Origin: Rhizobium sp. BT03
GTDB taxonomy: Bacteria > Pseudomonadota > Alphaproteobacteria > Rhizobiales > Rhizobiaceae
NCBI RefSeq assembly: GCF_030053155.1
Contig: NZ_CP125640.1
Coordinates: forward strand, 2,108,001-2,172,000
Length of the DNA: 64,000 nucleotides
Direction: 5' to 3'
Position numbers and translations under genes: made by a program. Positions within the stretch are counted from its first letter, which is position 1. Each line of letters starts with the position of its first letter. Shown in pieces: positions 35,491-44,660 of this stretch. The notes beneath the pieces are model-generated. The model did not search any database. It was not told the origin of the DNA and saw only the letters and a list, made by a program, of their open reading frames with translations.

Positions 35491-35661
35491 TAGTGATACC
35501 CCATTCATTTGATCGGGAATAGCGAAAATACCGCAATGCAGCAATGCGCTGGATGCAAGGCTTGCCCTGAAATTAACAGGTAGTCGCCTTATTTTTTAGC
35601 ATGTTTGACCAGGTGGTCAAAATTGTGCGGAAAGTTTAGCCTGCGAGGAGGTTGCCGCCCG

Positions 35662-35800
35662 CCCCTCATCCGCCTGCCGGCACCTTCTCCCCACGCGCGG
35701 GGGAGAAGGGGATATGCCGCGACCTCTCGGTCCCTCGCTAACGTCTCGTGTGGCAGGTCCCCTCGCCCCGTTTACGGGGAGAGGGTTAGGGTGAGGGGCA
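35662..35800. repeat. Rhizobial intergenic mosaic repeat, full copy
   Basis: CCCCTCATCCGCCTGCCGG at the left, GGGTTAGGGTGAGGGGCA at the right, with both palindromes (CTTCTCCCCACGCGCGGGGGAGAA-type and TCGCCCCGTTTACGGGGAGA). It is downstream of the aldo/keto reductase gene. Confidence 0.9.
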
Positions 35801-35837
35801 GCGCTGAGCACTACCAGCGATTACCAATTCGCCCCGC

Positions 35838-36719
35838 TCAAGCCGCCTTGAACACCTTCCGGCCCTCGGCATCGAGCGCCGAGAATTCCTCGTCCGACAG
35901 GGTGATATCGACGGCCGCGACGTTTTCTTCGAGGTGCTTGACCTTGGAGGTGCCGGGGATCGGCAGCATGACGGGGCTGCGCTTCAGCACCCAGGCGAGC
36001 GCGATCTGGCTCGGCGCGGCATTGTGTTTCTTGGCGATCGTATCGAGCAAGGAGCCTGGCTTGGCGAGATCGCCGGCGGCGAGCGGGAACCAGGGGATGA
36101 AGCCGATATTGTGTTGGGCGCAATAATCGAGCACATCCTCGCTGGTGCGGTCGACGAGATTGTAGCGGTTCTGGACGGTCGCCACCTTGAAGTGTTTCGA
36201 GGCCGCCTCGATGTCGGCAACCGAGACTTCGCTTAAGCCCGCATGGCGGATGAGACCGGCATCGAGCAGCGATTTGATCGCATCGAATTGCTCCTTGGCC
36301 GGCACCTTCGGATCGATGCGGTGCAGCTGCCAGAGGTCGATCTGTTCGAGCCCGAGATTGCGCAGGCTCTTATGCGCCTGCTGGATCAGATATTCCGGGC
36401 GGCCGACCGGCAACCAGATATCGGGGCCGTGCCGCGTCAGGCCGCCCTTGGTGGCGATGACGGATTTGCCGCCATAGGGATGCAGTGCCTCCTTGATCAG
36501 CCATTCGGAAATATCGGGGCCATAGGAATCGGCGGTATCGATGAAGTTGACGCCAAGTTCCGGCAGGCGTTTCAGCGTGCGGATGGATTCGGCGTGATCG
36601 TCGGGCTCGCCCCAGATGCCTTTGCCGGTGACGCGCATGGCGCCGAAACCGAGGCGGTTGACCGCGATCTCGCCGCCGATCTTGAAGGTGCCTGACTTGG
36701 CTGCGTTATGACTGGACAT
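35838..36719 (-). CDS. Aldo/keto reductase
   Basis: A 293-residue NADPH-dependent oxidoreductase with the TIM-barrel signatures FIDTADSYG (catalytic Asp and Tyr), VIATKGGL (catalytic Lys) and DLWQLHRID (catalytic His). The C-terminal [14 protein letters not shown] binds the cofactor phosphate. It resembles the YdbC/YakC-type reductases. The ATG at 36719 follows AGGAGAGGAAAG. The substrate is unknown; the TetR regulator upstream on the same strand could control it. Confidence 0.9.
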   Translation of the reverse strand: MSSHNAAKSGTFKIGGEIAVNRLGFGAMRVTGKGIWGEPDDHAESIRTLKRLPELGVNFIDTADSYGPDISEWLIKEALHPYGGKSVIATKGGLTRHGPDIWLPVGRPEYLIQQAHKSLRNLGLEQIDLWQLHRIDPKVPAKEQFDAIKSLLDAGLIRHAGLSEVSVADIEAASKHFKVATVQNRYNLVDRTSEDVLDYCAQHNIGFIPWFPLAAGDLAKPGSLLDTIAKKHNAAPSQIALAWVLKRSPVMLPIPGTSKVKHLEENVAAVDITLSDEEFSALDAEGRKVFKAA

Positions 36720-36961
36720 GATCTTTCCTCTCCTGGTCAATGAAATCGTTAAAGTCGGTGGAGCGGTCAGGTGCCGCCCGGTTCACCTGCCATGGCGGGC
36801 GCCTGGCCGAAAGCGATGCGGGCATGGTGATGATCCGCTCATCATCATGGGGATGTTGAGAATGTGGCCGTTGTGACGCTTGCACATATAGGAGGACGCC
36901 GCGGGGCCGGACAGGGATGGCGCTGAAAATGCCGCAGGGCGCGCGGATTCATCGATACGCA

Positions 36962-37597
36962 TCAATGCCCGGTCTTCGCCGCGTCGCCGAATTCCGCCAG
37001 GATCGTCCACAGCTCGGCGAAGATCTCACGGGCGAGATCCTGCGGTGCTGCGCCCGGCGGGCGCTGCTGCCAGAGTTCGCCCCCGACGCGCAGCGCGCCG
37101 ATGACGACCGCCGCCAGCACGCGCATGCGCGACCGCTCCCGCGGATCATTTCCCTTGCGCAGAAGCAGCGCCTCGGCGAGCTTCTGCTCCAGCCTGGCAT
37201 ATTTCAGCTGGTCGCGGGCCTTCAGCGCCGGCGTGCGATGGATGAGTTCGCCAAGCGCCAGGCCGCGTTCGTCGACGGAGGCGACGACGGTGGCGGTGAT
37301 CGCCGCCTCGACCACGGCCACCGAGGATTCTTCTGCCGGTCTTGCGGCGATCGCCGCCATCAGCCGATCGGCGAAGCCATCCTGCCAGGCGAACACCACC
37401 TCTTCCTTGGAGGGGAAATAATCGAAGAAACTGCGCTTGGAGACGTCGGCCGCCTCGGTGATGTCCTCGATGGTCGTGGCCTCGAAACCGCGCTGGAGAA
37501 AGAGGGTCATAGCCGCCTGCTCGATGCGCTCGCGGGTCTGCCGCCGCTTGCGTTGCCGCCTGCCTTCCGTCGCTGCCGTCCGCTTGCTGTCAGCCAT
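36962..37597 (-). CDS. TetR family transcriptional regulator
   Basis: A 211-residue repressor with a basic N-terminus (RRQRKRRQTRERIEQAA) and the helix-turn-helix TTIEDITEAADVSKRSFFDYF. The C-terminal domain is of unknown ligand specificity. It begins one base after the methyltransferase stop codon, so the two are co-transcribed. The aldo/keto reductase lies 242 bases downstream on the same strand. Confidence 0.9.
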   Translation of the reverse strand: MADSKRTAATEGRRQRKRRQTRERIEQAAMTLFLQRGFEATTIEDITEAADVSKRSFFDYFPSKEEVVFAWQDGFADRLMAAIAARPAEESSVAVVEAAITATVVASVDERGLALGELIHRTPALKARDQLKYARLEQKLAEALLLRKGNDPRERSRMRVLAAVVIGALRVGGELWQQRPPGAAPQDLAREIFAELWTILAEFGDAAKTGH

Positions 37598-37598
37598 T

Positions 37599-38288
37599 TC
37601 AGCCCGGCATCATCGTTCGGCCGCCGGTTTCGTTGGAAAAGGCGGCGATATCGTCGAGTTCGGCTTCGCTCTCACGATAGCTGAAGCGCTCGCGCGACAG
37701 CTCAAGCGGTTTGCGGCGGGAAATCCTGTAGACGGAGGCCGGCGGCAGGTTGCGCACCGTGCCGCCGATGCGCACCGCCTTCAGGCCGAGACGGTCGAGG
37801 ATCGGCCGCGGCACCGGGCAGCGCGGCCCATAGGTAAATTGATAGACAGCCCCGCCCGGCCGCATATAGGCGAAGGCGCCGGCCAGGATCGAGGCGATCT
37901 TGCGCGGCGACATGGACAAAAGCGGCAGGCCGCTGACAACGGCGCCGACCGGCTCACCCTCGAAAATATCGGCATGGGCGAGTTGGGCCGCATCCATCTG
38001 CAACACGCGCGCCATCGGGAAACGCGCCTGCAGCGCGGTGATGAATTCCGGGCCGTACTCGATCAGGGTCAGATCCGCCTCGCTGACGCCGCGCGCCAGC
38101 AGCGCCCGGGTGAAGACGCCGGTGCCGGGACCGAGCTCGATGATCGGCCCGTCAAGCGCGGCAATTTCACTGGTCATGATCCTGGCAAGCGAATCGCCCG
38201 ACGGTGCGATGGCCGCGACGCGAAGCGGGTTGCTGATCCAGGAGCGGAAAAAATGCAGGAAATCGGAGCATGCGGCCTTTGCGGTCAT
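37599..38288 (-). CDS. Phospholipid N-methyltransferase-like SAM methyltransferase
   Basis: A 229-residue class I methyltransferase. FFRSWISNPLRVAAIAPS at the N-terminus and the SAM motif IIELGPGTGVFTRAL resemble the rhizobial/Rhodobacter PmtA group, which methylates phosphatidylethanolamine towards phosphatidylcholine, and also the rRNA dimethylase superfamily. I cannot tell whether this copy is the functional PmtA or a paralogue. It is followed by a TetR gene after one base, an arrangement that suggests regulated expression. Confidence 0.78.
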   Translation of the reverse strand: MTAKAACSDFLHFFRSWISNPLRVAAIAPSGDSLARIMTSEIAALDGPIIELGPGTGVFTRALLARGVSEADLTLIEYGPEFITALQARFPMARVLQMDAAQLAHADIFEGEPVGAVVSGLPLLSMSPRKIASILAGAFAYMRPGGAVYQFTYGPRCPVPRPILDRLGLKAVRIGGTVRNLPPASVYRISRRKPLELSRERFSYRESEAELDDIAAFSNETGGRTMMPG

Positions 38289-38781
38289 GACTATCCCACC
38301 TGTCTGAAATTCGATTGATTATGAAAAGCGACCATCGCGGCGAGCATGGCAATTCCAAGGCAGGCGCATCAAACACCCGCCCGACCAGGCGATCGACGCG
38401 AATTTTTCGGTTGAAACTCGATGTTTGCTTGTACTTATTGCATCTTTGCATTTGATGCGAGATTTAAGAGGCGATGCCAAGCAGAGATGACAACTTCTTT
38501 CGCCCTTCGGCGCCGCAGGCCCCTCACCCTGACCCTCTCCCCGTAAACGGGGCGAGGGAACGTGCCGTGCGAGGCGCTGGTGAGGGACGGAGAGCTTGCG
38601 GCATATCCCCTTCGCCCCGTTTACGGGGAGAAGGTGCCGGCAGGCGGATGAGGGGCTCTCCCCTTGACCATCACCCTCGCACATTGAGGCTGACGACCTT
38701 TCCCGCGTTCATGAATCGGCGGGATCGAAGGCGAACCGTCACAGCGCGGCCGCTCGCGATTGCGAACGGCCGAGCGCCTCG
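38289..38781. other. Intergenic region with mosaic repeat
   Basis: About 490 bases. An AT-rich tract at 38395-38465, including GCATC...GATGC, lies upstream of the methyltransferase and may be its promoter; an inverted mosaic repeat fills 38520-38655. No gene recognised. Confidence 0.6.
38520..38655. repeat. Rhizobial intergenic mosaic repeat, inverted full copy
   Basis: Begins CCCCTCACCCTGACCCTCTC and ends GCCGGCAGGCGGATGAGGGG. Both palindromic modules are complete (CTCTCCCCGTAAACGGGGCGAG and TTCGCCCCGTTTACGGGGAG). Confidence 0.9.
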
Positions 38782-39078
38782 TCAATAATTGCAGCCGGAG
38801 CTGCTCGTCGGGTTGAAGCCGAGCTTGCAATCCATGTTGAGGGGCTTCTTCGGGTTCGTCATATAAGGTGTCGAGCGCGTGCTGTCCGCGCGCTCGCCGA
38901 TCGAACCGGTCGTGCGCCTGTCATGTTCAACCTTGGTTTCCTGGGCAACCCGGCGCGCAGTTGCGCCGTGCTCCGTCGCGCTCGACTGGGAGGGGGCTGC
39001 CGCGGCTGGAAAGGCCGCGAGGCCGAGGATCGCACCGAGGGCCGCGGCGGTCAGGCCGGTCTTGAAGGTGGTGGTCAT
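38782..39078 (-). CDS. Small exported protein of unknown function
   Basis: A 98-residue protein with a clear signal peptide (residues 1-28, ending AAAA-PSQ). The mature part is hydrophilic and contains RRTTGSIGERAD and a C-terminal segment with two cysteines (MDCKLGFNPTSSSGCNY). The TTGSI element recurs in the neighbouring small exported protein. AAGGAG precedes the ATG. No function is known. Confidence 0.75.
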   Translation of the reverse strand: MTTTFKTGLTAAALGAILGLAAFPAAAAPSQSSATEHGATARRVAQETKVEHDRRTTGSIGERADSTRSTPYMTNPKKPLNMDCKLGFNPTSSSGCNY

Positions 39079-39193
39079 AATCGTCTCCTTGGGAGGATTC
39101 AGGGACTTTACGCCCCGGAGTTAGGAAGGCGATCTGTCACAATCCACGGCGCCAAAGCGGAGGTCACGGATATATGAGCGGCCCCATGACCGA

Positions 39194-39220
39194 GAAAAAG
39201 GCGGCTCGTCGCCGCCTCTT
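39194..39220 (-). terminator. Rho-independent terminator
   Basis: On the minus strand AGGCGGC and GCCGCCT pair over a 5-base loop and are followed by TTTTTCTC. It lies 13 bases past the stop of the small exported protein gene at 39233. Confidence 0.8.
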
Positions 39221-39232
39221 TCATTTGCCGGC

Positions 39233-39604
39233 TCAATAGCCGTTATCGCAGGGCATGCTGCCGGGACCGATCGATCCCGAAAACGTGGGGTTGCACATTT
39301 CCGGGGCCGCCGGTCTGTTCACCGGCTGGCGGACGATGGAGCCCGTGGTGCCGGGCTCGACGCCGAAGGCGGCAAGCGGATACCAGTAGCCGTCGGAATG
39401 GCGGCGGGTGCCGGGGCGTTCGGTGCGGAAGCCCTGATAGCCATGCCAGGACCCGGCATGTGGTTTATATTGCATCATTTTTACGACTTGGACATCGGGC
39501 GGTCGGACCGCCTGGACGGGGGCCGCCTGCACTGGAGCAATCGAAGCGAGGGCGAGAAAGGCGCCGAGCGCTGTGGTGGAAGAGGTAAGTCTGGGCATCT
39601 TCAT
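39233..39604 (-). CDS. Small exported protein of unknown function, TTGSI type
   Basis: A 123-residue protein with a signal peptide (about residues 1-28, ending VQA-AP). The mature chain is rich in Pro, Gly and Tyr (WHGYQGFRTERPGTRRHSDGYW), includes EPGTTGSIVRQP, and ends with two cysteines (MCNPTF...MPCDNGY). The shared TTGSI element and terminal cysteine pair suggest relationship to the neighbour at 38782. A GGAGGG ribosome site precedes the ATG and a terminator follows. Confidence 0.77.
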   Translation of the reverse strand: MKMPRLTSSTTALGAFLALASIAPVQAAPVQAVRPPDVQVVKMMQYKPHAGSWHGYQGFRTERPGTRRHSDGYWYPLAAFGVEPGTTGSIVRQPVNRPAAPEMCNPTFSGSIGPGSMPCDNGY

Positions 39605-39795
39605 GATAAACCCTCCTTCGTGGATTTACCTGATGAAAATGCCTTTCCCAACGGCGGAGTTCCCCGTTCACATGCAACTTCCAAAACTCGTGATTGCAGG
39701 CGATCCGGCGTGAGAAAATCGCCGAAAAACGTGAAAAGTCGCGATCGGCGGAAGGGCTCAAGCGGCGCTCGGGCGGAATTACGAATTCTCTGTTC

Positions 39796-40113
39796 TCAAT
39801 TCGCGTATAATGTCCGGTAGCCCTGGCCGGAGAGGCAGGCGACATATTGCCGGTGGGCCGCGGCGCGCGCTATCGTTTCCGCCTCCAGCTCGTCGGCCCC
39901 GGCATAGCCCGTCAGCTGGGCGCGCAGCTCATACCGTCTCCTCGCCTCACGATACATGGCGTTGCCGTCAGTCATGCAAATGCCATGCGCAACAGCAGGC
40001 GGATTGACCGGCACGCCGATTGCCAGGAGCACCGGATCATTGGCATGGTCGATGCAGCCGGCAAGCGCCGTCATCATCGTCAGGACTGCCAGGGCCCGAA
40101 AAATTCCCACCAT
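39796..40113 (-). CDS. Small lipoprotein of unknown function
   Basis: A 105-residue predicted lipoprotein: MVGIFRALAVLTMMTALAGC gives an acylated cysteine at residue 20. The rest is helical and charged (AMYREARRRYELRAQ...ELEAETIARAAAHRQYVACL). The start is the ATG at 40113, seven bases after GGAGGA; an adjacent ATG at 40116 is possible. The frame is open much further upstream but that part does not look like protein. Function unknown. Confidence 0.72.
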   Translation of the reverse strand: MVGIFRALAVLTMMTALAGCIDHANDPVLLAIGVPVNPPAVAHGICMTDGNAMYREARRRYELRAQLTGYAGADELEAETIARAAAHRQYVACLSGQGYRTLYAN

Positions 40114-40116
40114 CAT

Positions 40117-40507
40117 GCATTCCTCCGGCCGCAGCGCCTCTGAGATCATCAGACCTGCGGGTACATCAGCAAGGTTGCGCGAAACTAGAATTACAGCTGC
40201 ATTTTTGATTTGAGGTGTGCTGCCTTGCTGCGGCTTGGTGTGCCCGTCGCCAAAACGACCGTGTGACGCATGAAGGTTCAATTCGCCGTCGTACAAGGCG
40301 GGTTTGCGATCCGGCGAATTTCCTGGATCGACCACCGGATCAATTGCTGATGTCGGGCTCTGAGCGCGGCCTCTTTTTTAGGGGTCGCATATCAACTGGA
40401 ATTCTATGGACTGCGCTTTTAGATTTCGAACGAAATCTAATGTTGACTTAGATGACAAAAGACCTCTAAGTAGGTCCAGTTGCGAACGCTATTCGCGGGG
40501 CCTAGCC
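40117..40507. other. Intergenic region at the start of the AT-richer accessory segment
   Basis: About 390 bases between divergent genes. From about 40370 the base composition becomes visibly AT-richer (CTCTTTTTTAGG, ATATCAACTGGAATTC). No repeat, RNA or consensus promoter could be assigned. Confidence 0.5.
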
Positions 40508-41920
40508 ATGAATCGTCCCTCTTCTTCGAACATAATTCCGGTCCAGCAGCAAGAGGTTCGACTTGGCGTGCTGGATGGCCCAATCATCCCAACCATTCTC
40601 AGTCTTGCAACACCAACGATCCTAGTCCTCGTGATCCAGACACTCGTGGGCGTGGCAGAGACCTATTTCATTAGTTTCCTGGGCACTGACGCACTTGCCG
40701 GTGTCAGTTTGGTCTTCCCGATACTGATGCTCATGCAAATGATGTCGAACGGTGGGATCGGAGGCGGGACGGCTGCAGCCATTGCACGCGCTCTAGGGGC
40801 AGGTCGTCGAGGAGATGCCGACGCGCTGGTTTGGCATTCTATCGTCCTTGCCTGTGCTCTTGGGGGGATTTTTACTGCGCTTGCGCTTCTATTTGGATCG
40901 ACCCTTTTCCGATCCATGGGAGGGGAAGGCCAAACGCTCACTGCGGCGGTCACCTACTCATCCGTGGTATTTTCGGGCTCCGTTCCGATCTGGATCACAG
41001 CGCTCCTCTCATCCGCTTTGCGTGGAGCGGGCAATCCAAGAATCCCGGCCTTGGTGATTTTTGGGGGGACGATTGTGCTTCTTCCTCTGTCTCCAGCCCT
41101 TATATTTGGCTGGGGCCCCTTCCCGATACTTGGTATAGCCGGTGGCGGGCTTGCCATCGTGGTCTATTATTTGATCGCAGCTGTAGCCCTTGTATTGTAT
41201 CTAAGATCGCCAAACACATTTCTGAAATTGAAGGTTGTTCCTCTGGAACGACGACTGTTCGGCGAGATACTCGGCGTAGGCCTGCTCTCCGCGATTGGAA
41301 CCGTCCAGGTCAATTTGACCGTAACCTTCGTCACCGCCGCCGTTGGCCATTTTGGAGTTGACGCATTGGCCGGTTACGGCATTGCCTCCCGTCTCGACTA
41401 CCTCCAAATTCCTGTGATCTTCGGGCTCGGGACTGCGATAGTAACGATGGTAGGCCTCAACATCGGCGCCAACCAAATCGAGCGGGCTCGCCGTATCGCA
41501 TGGATCGGCGCTTTTCTCGCGTTCGGATTTTCGGGGATAATTGGCATTATTGGGGCGCTTTGGCCGGCGGTCTGGATGAGAATCTTCAGTGATGACCCCG
41601 ACGTTTTGAACCAGGGTTCCCTATATCTGAAGACGGTAGCGCCTTTCTATGGGTCCGTCGGTCTGGGTCTCGCCCTTTATTTCGCCAGCCAAGGTGCAAA
41701 GAGCGTCCTGTTGCCGGTGCTTGCCGGAACCGTTCGAATGGTAATTGCAGCCTTCGTAGGATGGTCTGCCGTCCAATGGTTAGGTGTTGACCTTGTCTCA
41801 CTCTACGGCATCGTCGCGTTTGCTGCGCTCGTATACGGGGCACTCACCGCTGCGGCCATTTACTGGGGAAAATGGACGCGTGACGCGGTATCCCTACTCG
41901 AGCACGGTAAATCGCCTTGA
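40508..41920 (+). CDS. MATE family efflux transporter
   Basis: A 470-residue inner-membrane protein with about twelve hydrophobic segments in two similar halves. LDGPIIPTILSLATPTIL, GTDALAGVSLVFP and SALRGAGNPRIPA are typical of MATE (NorM/DinF) drug/sodium or proton antiporters. The ATG at 40508 is preceded only by a weak GGGG. Codons such as TTG, CAA, ATA and TCA are used more than in neighbouring core genes, which suggests acquisition. It is followed after 31 bases by a nucleotide cyclase gene on the same strand. Confidence 0.92.
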   Translation: MNRPSSSNIIPVQQQEVRLGVLDGPIIPTILSLATPTILVLVIQTLVGVAETYFISFLGTDALAGVSLVFPILMLMQMMSNGGIGGGTAAAIARALGAGRRGDADALVWHSIVLACALGGIFTALALLFGSTLFRSMGGEGQTLTAAVTYSSVVFSGSVPIWITALLSSALRGAGNPRIPALVIFGGTIVLLPLSPALIFGWGPFPILGIAGGGLAIVVYYLIAAVALVLYLRSPNTFLKLKVVPLERRLFGEILGVGLLSAIGTVQVNLTVTFVTAAVGHFGVDALAGYGIASRLDYLQIPVIFGLGTAIVTMVGLNIGANQIERARRIAWIGAFLAFGFSGIIGIIGALWPAVWMRIFSDDPDVLNQGSLYLKTVAPFYGSVGLGLALYFASQGAKSVLLPVLAGTVRMVIAAFVGWSAVQWLGVDLVSLYGIVAFAALVYGALTAAAIYWGKWTRDAVSLLEHGKSP

Positions 41921-41951
41921 ACGGCAGGATCCACCAAGATAAGGGCGATCA

Positions 41952-43178
41952 ATGAACGAGCTTCGGAGCCTTGCCGCTTGGATCATCGACAAGGGCATTT
42001 GCAGCAGCAGCATCGAGGAAATTCTCCTGGGCTCAAGCAAACGACTTGTCGCACTCGGATATCCCGTTATGCGCCTGTCGATTTTGATGCCGTCACTTGA
42101 TCCAACGCAACGCGGATTTTCTATATCGTGGTCATCGTCCACAGGTGTTTCCACCGAAATAACAACTCATGGAACTGCCGGCCAAGAGTCGTTTGAACGG
42201 TCCCCCGTCTTTTATTTGCTTTCGAATGAACTCCAATTCGCTCGGTGGAAGCTATCCGAGGGTGCAGATAAGCACCCTTACCCAATTCTTTCCGAGTTGC
42301 GTGAACAAGGTGCAACCGACTACGTGCTGAAATTGATCTCATTCCCCGGCGAGGCGGTGCTCGTTGGCATGGGTTTTTCGATGGCAGCAGACGGTCCCCA
42401 GGGGTTCTCACAAAAGCAGATCGACGACCTCGATATGTTTTTACCCGCGTTGGGTCTGGCATGTTACCGCATTGCTGCAACCCGAACCGCTACAGAAATG
42501 CTTGCTGTCTATACGGGTCCACGAACGAGTGGCAGGATTTTGAGCGGTCAGACCGCGCGCGGTGAGGGCACTGCTATCTACGCCGCAATTCTCCTGGCTG
42601 ACCTCAAGAACTTTTCCGCATTGAGCGAGGTCTACGGTGCCAACCGGATCGTGGCATGGCTTAACGAACACTTCGAGGCAATAGGCGGTGCCGTCGAAGC
42701 TAATGGCGGCGAGATATTAAAATTTATGGGCGACAGCGTCCTATCCATTTTCCCGGCCGATCTCGATATGCCGGCAAACGCGTGTAAAAAGGCCTTTGTC
42801 GCGGCTCAGATGGCCCATACCGCCAACGACAATCTCAACCGGAGGCGATTGGCAGCAGGCGGCCCGGAGCTCTTGGTCGATGTGGTTTTGCATGTGGGTG
42901 AAATCTTTTATGGAAACGTTGGATCGCCTCGACGTCTCGATTTCACAGCCATCGGGAAAGCCGTTAACGAAGCCGCACGGATCGAGAGACTGTGTGACGC
43001 GGTAGGGCGAAGACTTTTGGTCTCAGAGAGCTTCGCAAACCATTTCGAGGACGTCTTCGAGAAAGTAGGAACGTTCACTCTGCGGGGCATCGCCGCAGCC
43101 GCCGATGTATACGGAATAATGCCTCACCTGGCCGATGGACGTTCGCTTTCAGCTTCGGAAGCCGATGTTGAATCTTGA
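41952..43178 (+). CDS. Class III adenylate/guanylate cyclase
   Basis: A 408-residue protein. The C-terminal half is a class III cyclase domain: metal-binding Asp in LLADLKNFS (about 217), second metal Asp in KFMGDSV (about 262), and the HVGEIFYGNVGSPRRLDFTAIG region with the transition-state residues VNEAAR. The N-terminal ~190 residues are soluble and not recognised; they could be a GAF-like sensor. AAGGG precedes the ATG. It is probably co-transcribed with the MATE gene. ATP specificity is inferred. Confidence 0.9.
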   Translation: MNELRSLAAWIIDKGICSSSIEEILLGSSKRLVALGYPVMRLSILMPSLDPTQRGFSISWSSSTGVSTEITTHGTAGQESFERSPVFYLLSNELQFARWKLSEGADKHPYPILSELREQGATDYVLKLISFPGEAVLVGMGFSMAADGPQGFSQKQIDDLDMFLPALGLACYRIAATRTATEMLAVYTGPRTSGRILSGQTARGEGTAIYAAILLADLKNFSALSEVYGANRIVAWLNEHFEAIGGAVEANGGEILKFMGDSVLSIFPADLDMPANACKKAFVAAQMAHTANDNLNRRRLAAGGPELLVDVVLHVGEIFYGNVGSPRRLDFTAIGKAVNEAARIERLCDAVGRRLLVSESFANHFEDVFEKVGTFTLRGIAAAADVYGIMPHLADGRSLSASEADVES

Positions 43179-43529
43179 CCGGGCAACTTTTCGTAGGCTG
43201 TGAGCGAGCGATATTTGCGGCGAGCTGTTTGCTAAATGACTCGCTCCCGCTGCTTTCAACAATATGAACTAGCCCCCGAGTCTATCTTCCGTCCCCATCT
43301 GCCGGCACCGCCTCGGCGGCGCCGGCAGCACCGATCGAGCCGAAGATCGTTGATCTGGTACACGGGGGCAAGATCGAGATCGATTGGATTATTACCCAGG
43401 AGAAGGGCGAGCATCGGAGAGAGGTTGTCCTGGCCATCCCCTCCGGTGCCAGCTTCTCCTACCGTGCGCATGTCCTCGTCCGTATTCTCAGACCAGCCGT
43501 GGACAGCGCGGATGTAGTTCGCTTTCGGT
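43179..43529. other. Intergenic region with a possible gene remnant
   Basis: About 350 bases between convergent genes. From 43260 to about 43590 both strands remain open. The plus-strand reading IEPKIVDLVHGGKIEIDWII looks protein-like but has no start after an upstream TGA; a minus-strand reading (NYIRAVHGWSENTDEDMRTV) is equally plausible. I regard it as a probable decayed gene of unknown origin. Confidence 0.4.
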
Positions 43530-44507
43530 TCAGTTACCATGAAAGACAGGGGGACGACCTTCCGATTGCGCGGCCAGGCCTTCGATGAAGTCCTTGGTAC
43601 GATAGAGTGCAGCATACTGAGCGCCGAGCTGCGAGAACGCCTCGGCATCACCAGAATCAACGGCCAAATGCGCTGAAGTCAGAGTCGCCGCCACGCCGAG
43701 CGGCGCATTGGCTGCAATATTGGTGGCGATCTCAATCGCGCGATCGAGGGCACCTTGGGGCGTCTTGACCATCTCCTGCAGGGTGCCCATCCGGTACGCC
43801 TCTTCGGCGGTCCAATGATCTCCACTGAGCATGTATCGCATCGCATTGCCCCAGCCAGCTTCACGGACGAAGCGTACGGTCGAGCCGCCACCAGGGAAGC
43901 GACCATGCGCGTTTTCGTCCTGACCGAAATTGGTTTCGGCTGCGGCGACCCGGATATCCGCCGAGAGGAACAATTCGTGGGCTAAATTCCAGGTATCACC
44001 GTGAACGGCGGCAATCAGCGGCTTCTTGCGCTGTGTTGGGCCGTAGTTGAGAGGATTGATGACGTGGGTCAGGCCGGCGAGGGGGCCCTCGCCGTTCGCG
44101 ACGGCTCTGTATGCTTCCACGTCGATGCCGCGTGAAAACCGCTCGCCGTGGCCAAACAAGATCGCTGCTCGCAACGACGGATCGTGGTCATAATCATAAA
44201 GGGCTCTCGCCAATGCCTGAAAGGTTTCCGGATCGACCCGATTTTCGATGGCGGGGCGATTGAGGCCGAACAAGGCCACTTGGCCGCGGCGTTCGATGGT
44301 TAATTTGGCGCCAGAGCCAAGGCGCACCTCCACCAGCGTCGTAGCTTGTGCCGGCTGCACGGCCGCAGTCGATTGCGTGGGTTGAGTTTGCTGGGTCCGC
44401 TCTGCACCGAGGACAGACGTGGCCGCTGTGGTCACGGGGACAATGGCAGCTATCGTTGCGGTCGCCTTGATGAGATCGCGACGCGCGATGATCGGCTCGT
44501 TCTTCAT
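43530..44507 (-). CDS. Exported crotonase-fold (enoyl-CoA hydratase-like) protein
   Basis: A 325-residue protein with a twin-arginine-type signal (ARRDLIK at residues 8-14, then a hydrophobic stretch ending SVLGA-E), a Gln/Thr/Pro linker, and a crotonase domain: GHGERFSRGIDVEAY (oxyanion-hole segment), AAVHGDTWNLAHELFLSADI and FPGGGSTVRF. Crotonases usually act on CoA thioesters in the cytosol, so an exported copy is odd. The start at 44507 follows GGAGAATCGAGA; the longer frame runs through a tandem repeat. Two hydrolase genes lie upstream on the same strand. Confidence 0.85.
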   Translation of the reverse strand: MKNEPIIARRDLIKATATIAAIVPVTTAATSVLGAERTQQTQPTQSTAAVQPAQATTLVEVRLGSGAKLTIERRGQVALFGLNRPAIENRVDPETFQALARALYDYDHDPSLRAAILFGHGERFSRGIDVEAYRAVANGEGPLAGLTHVINPLNYGPTQRKKPLIAAVHGDTWNLAHELFLSADIRVAAAETNFGQDENAHGRFPGGGSTVRFVREAGWGNAMRYMLSGDHWTAEEAYRMGTLQEMVKTPQGALDRAIEIATNIAANAPLGVAATLTSAHLAVDSGDAEAFSQLGAQYAALYRTKDFIEGLAAQSEGRPPVFHGN

Positions 44508-44597
44508 TCTCGATTCTCCGTATTTCGTGGCCATACGGCCTGTGTGCCTGTTGGTCGCTTGTTGGCCGGCTACCCGCCGACGGAGGGGCACGCTCAA

Positions 44598-44660
44598 GGA
44601 GGCGGCGCGTGGGAGGCGGCGCGTGGGAGGCGGCGCGTGGGAGGCGGCGCGTGGGAGGCG
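44598..44660. repeat. 14-bp tandem repeat, 4.5 copies
   Basis: Four exact copies of GGAGGCGGCGCGTG followed by a half copy GGAGGCG. It lies about 90 bases upstream of the exported crotonase gene, in its probable leader or promoter region. Confidence 0.93.

Larger units (their letters stand above)
35263..35837. other. Intergenic region with small RNA and mosaic repeat
   Basis: About 575 bases. It contains the cuckoo-type small RNA (35366-35490) and a full mosaic repeat (35662-35800). The AT-rich stretch at 35495-35640 probably carries the RNA promoter. Confidence 0.75.

Noticed and set aside
36783-37010. Small minus-strand frame between the aldo/keto reductase and TetR genes
   Set aside because: Overlaps the TetR 3' end, no ribosome site, no protein-like pattern.
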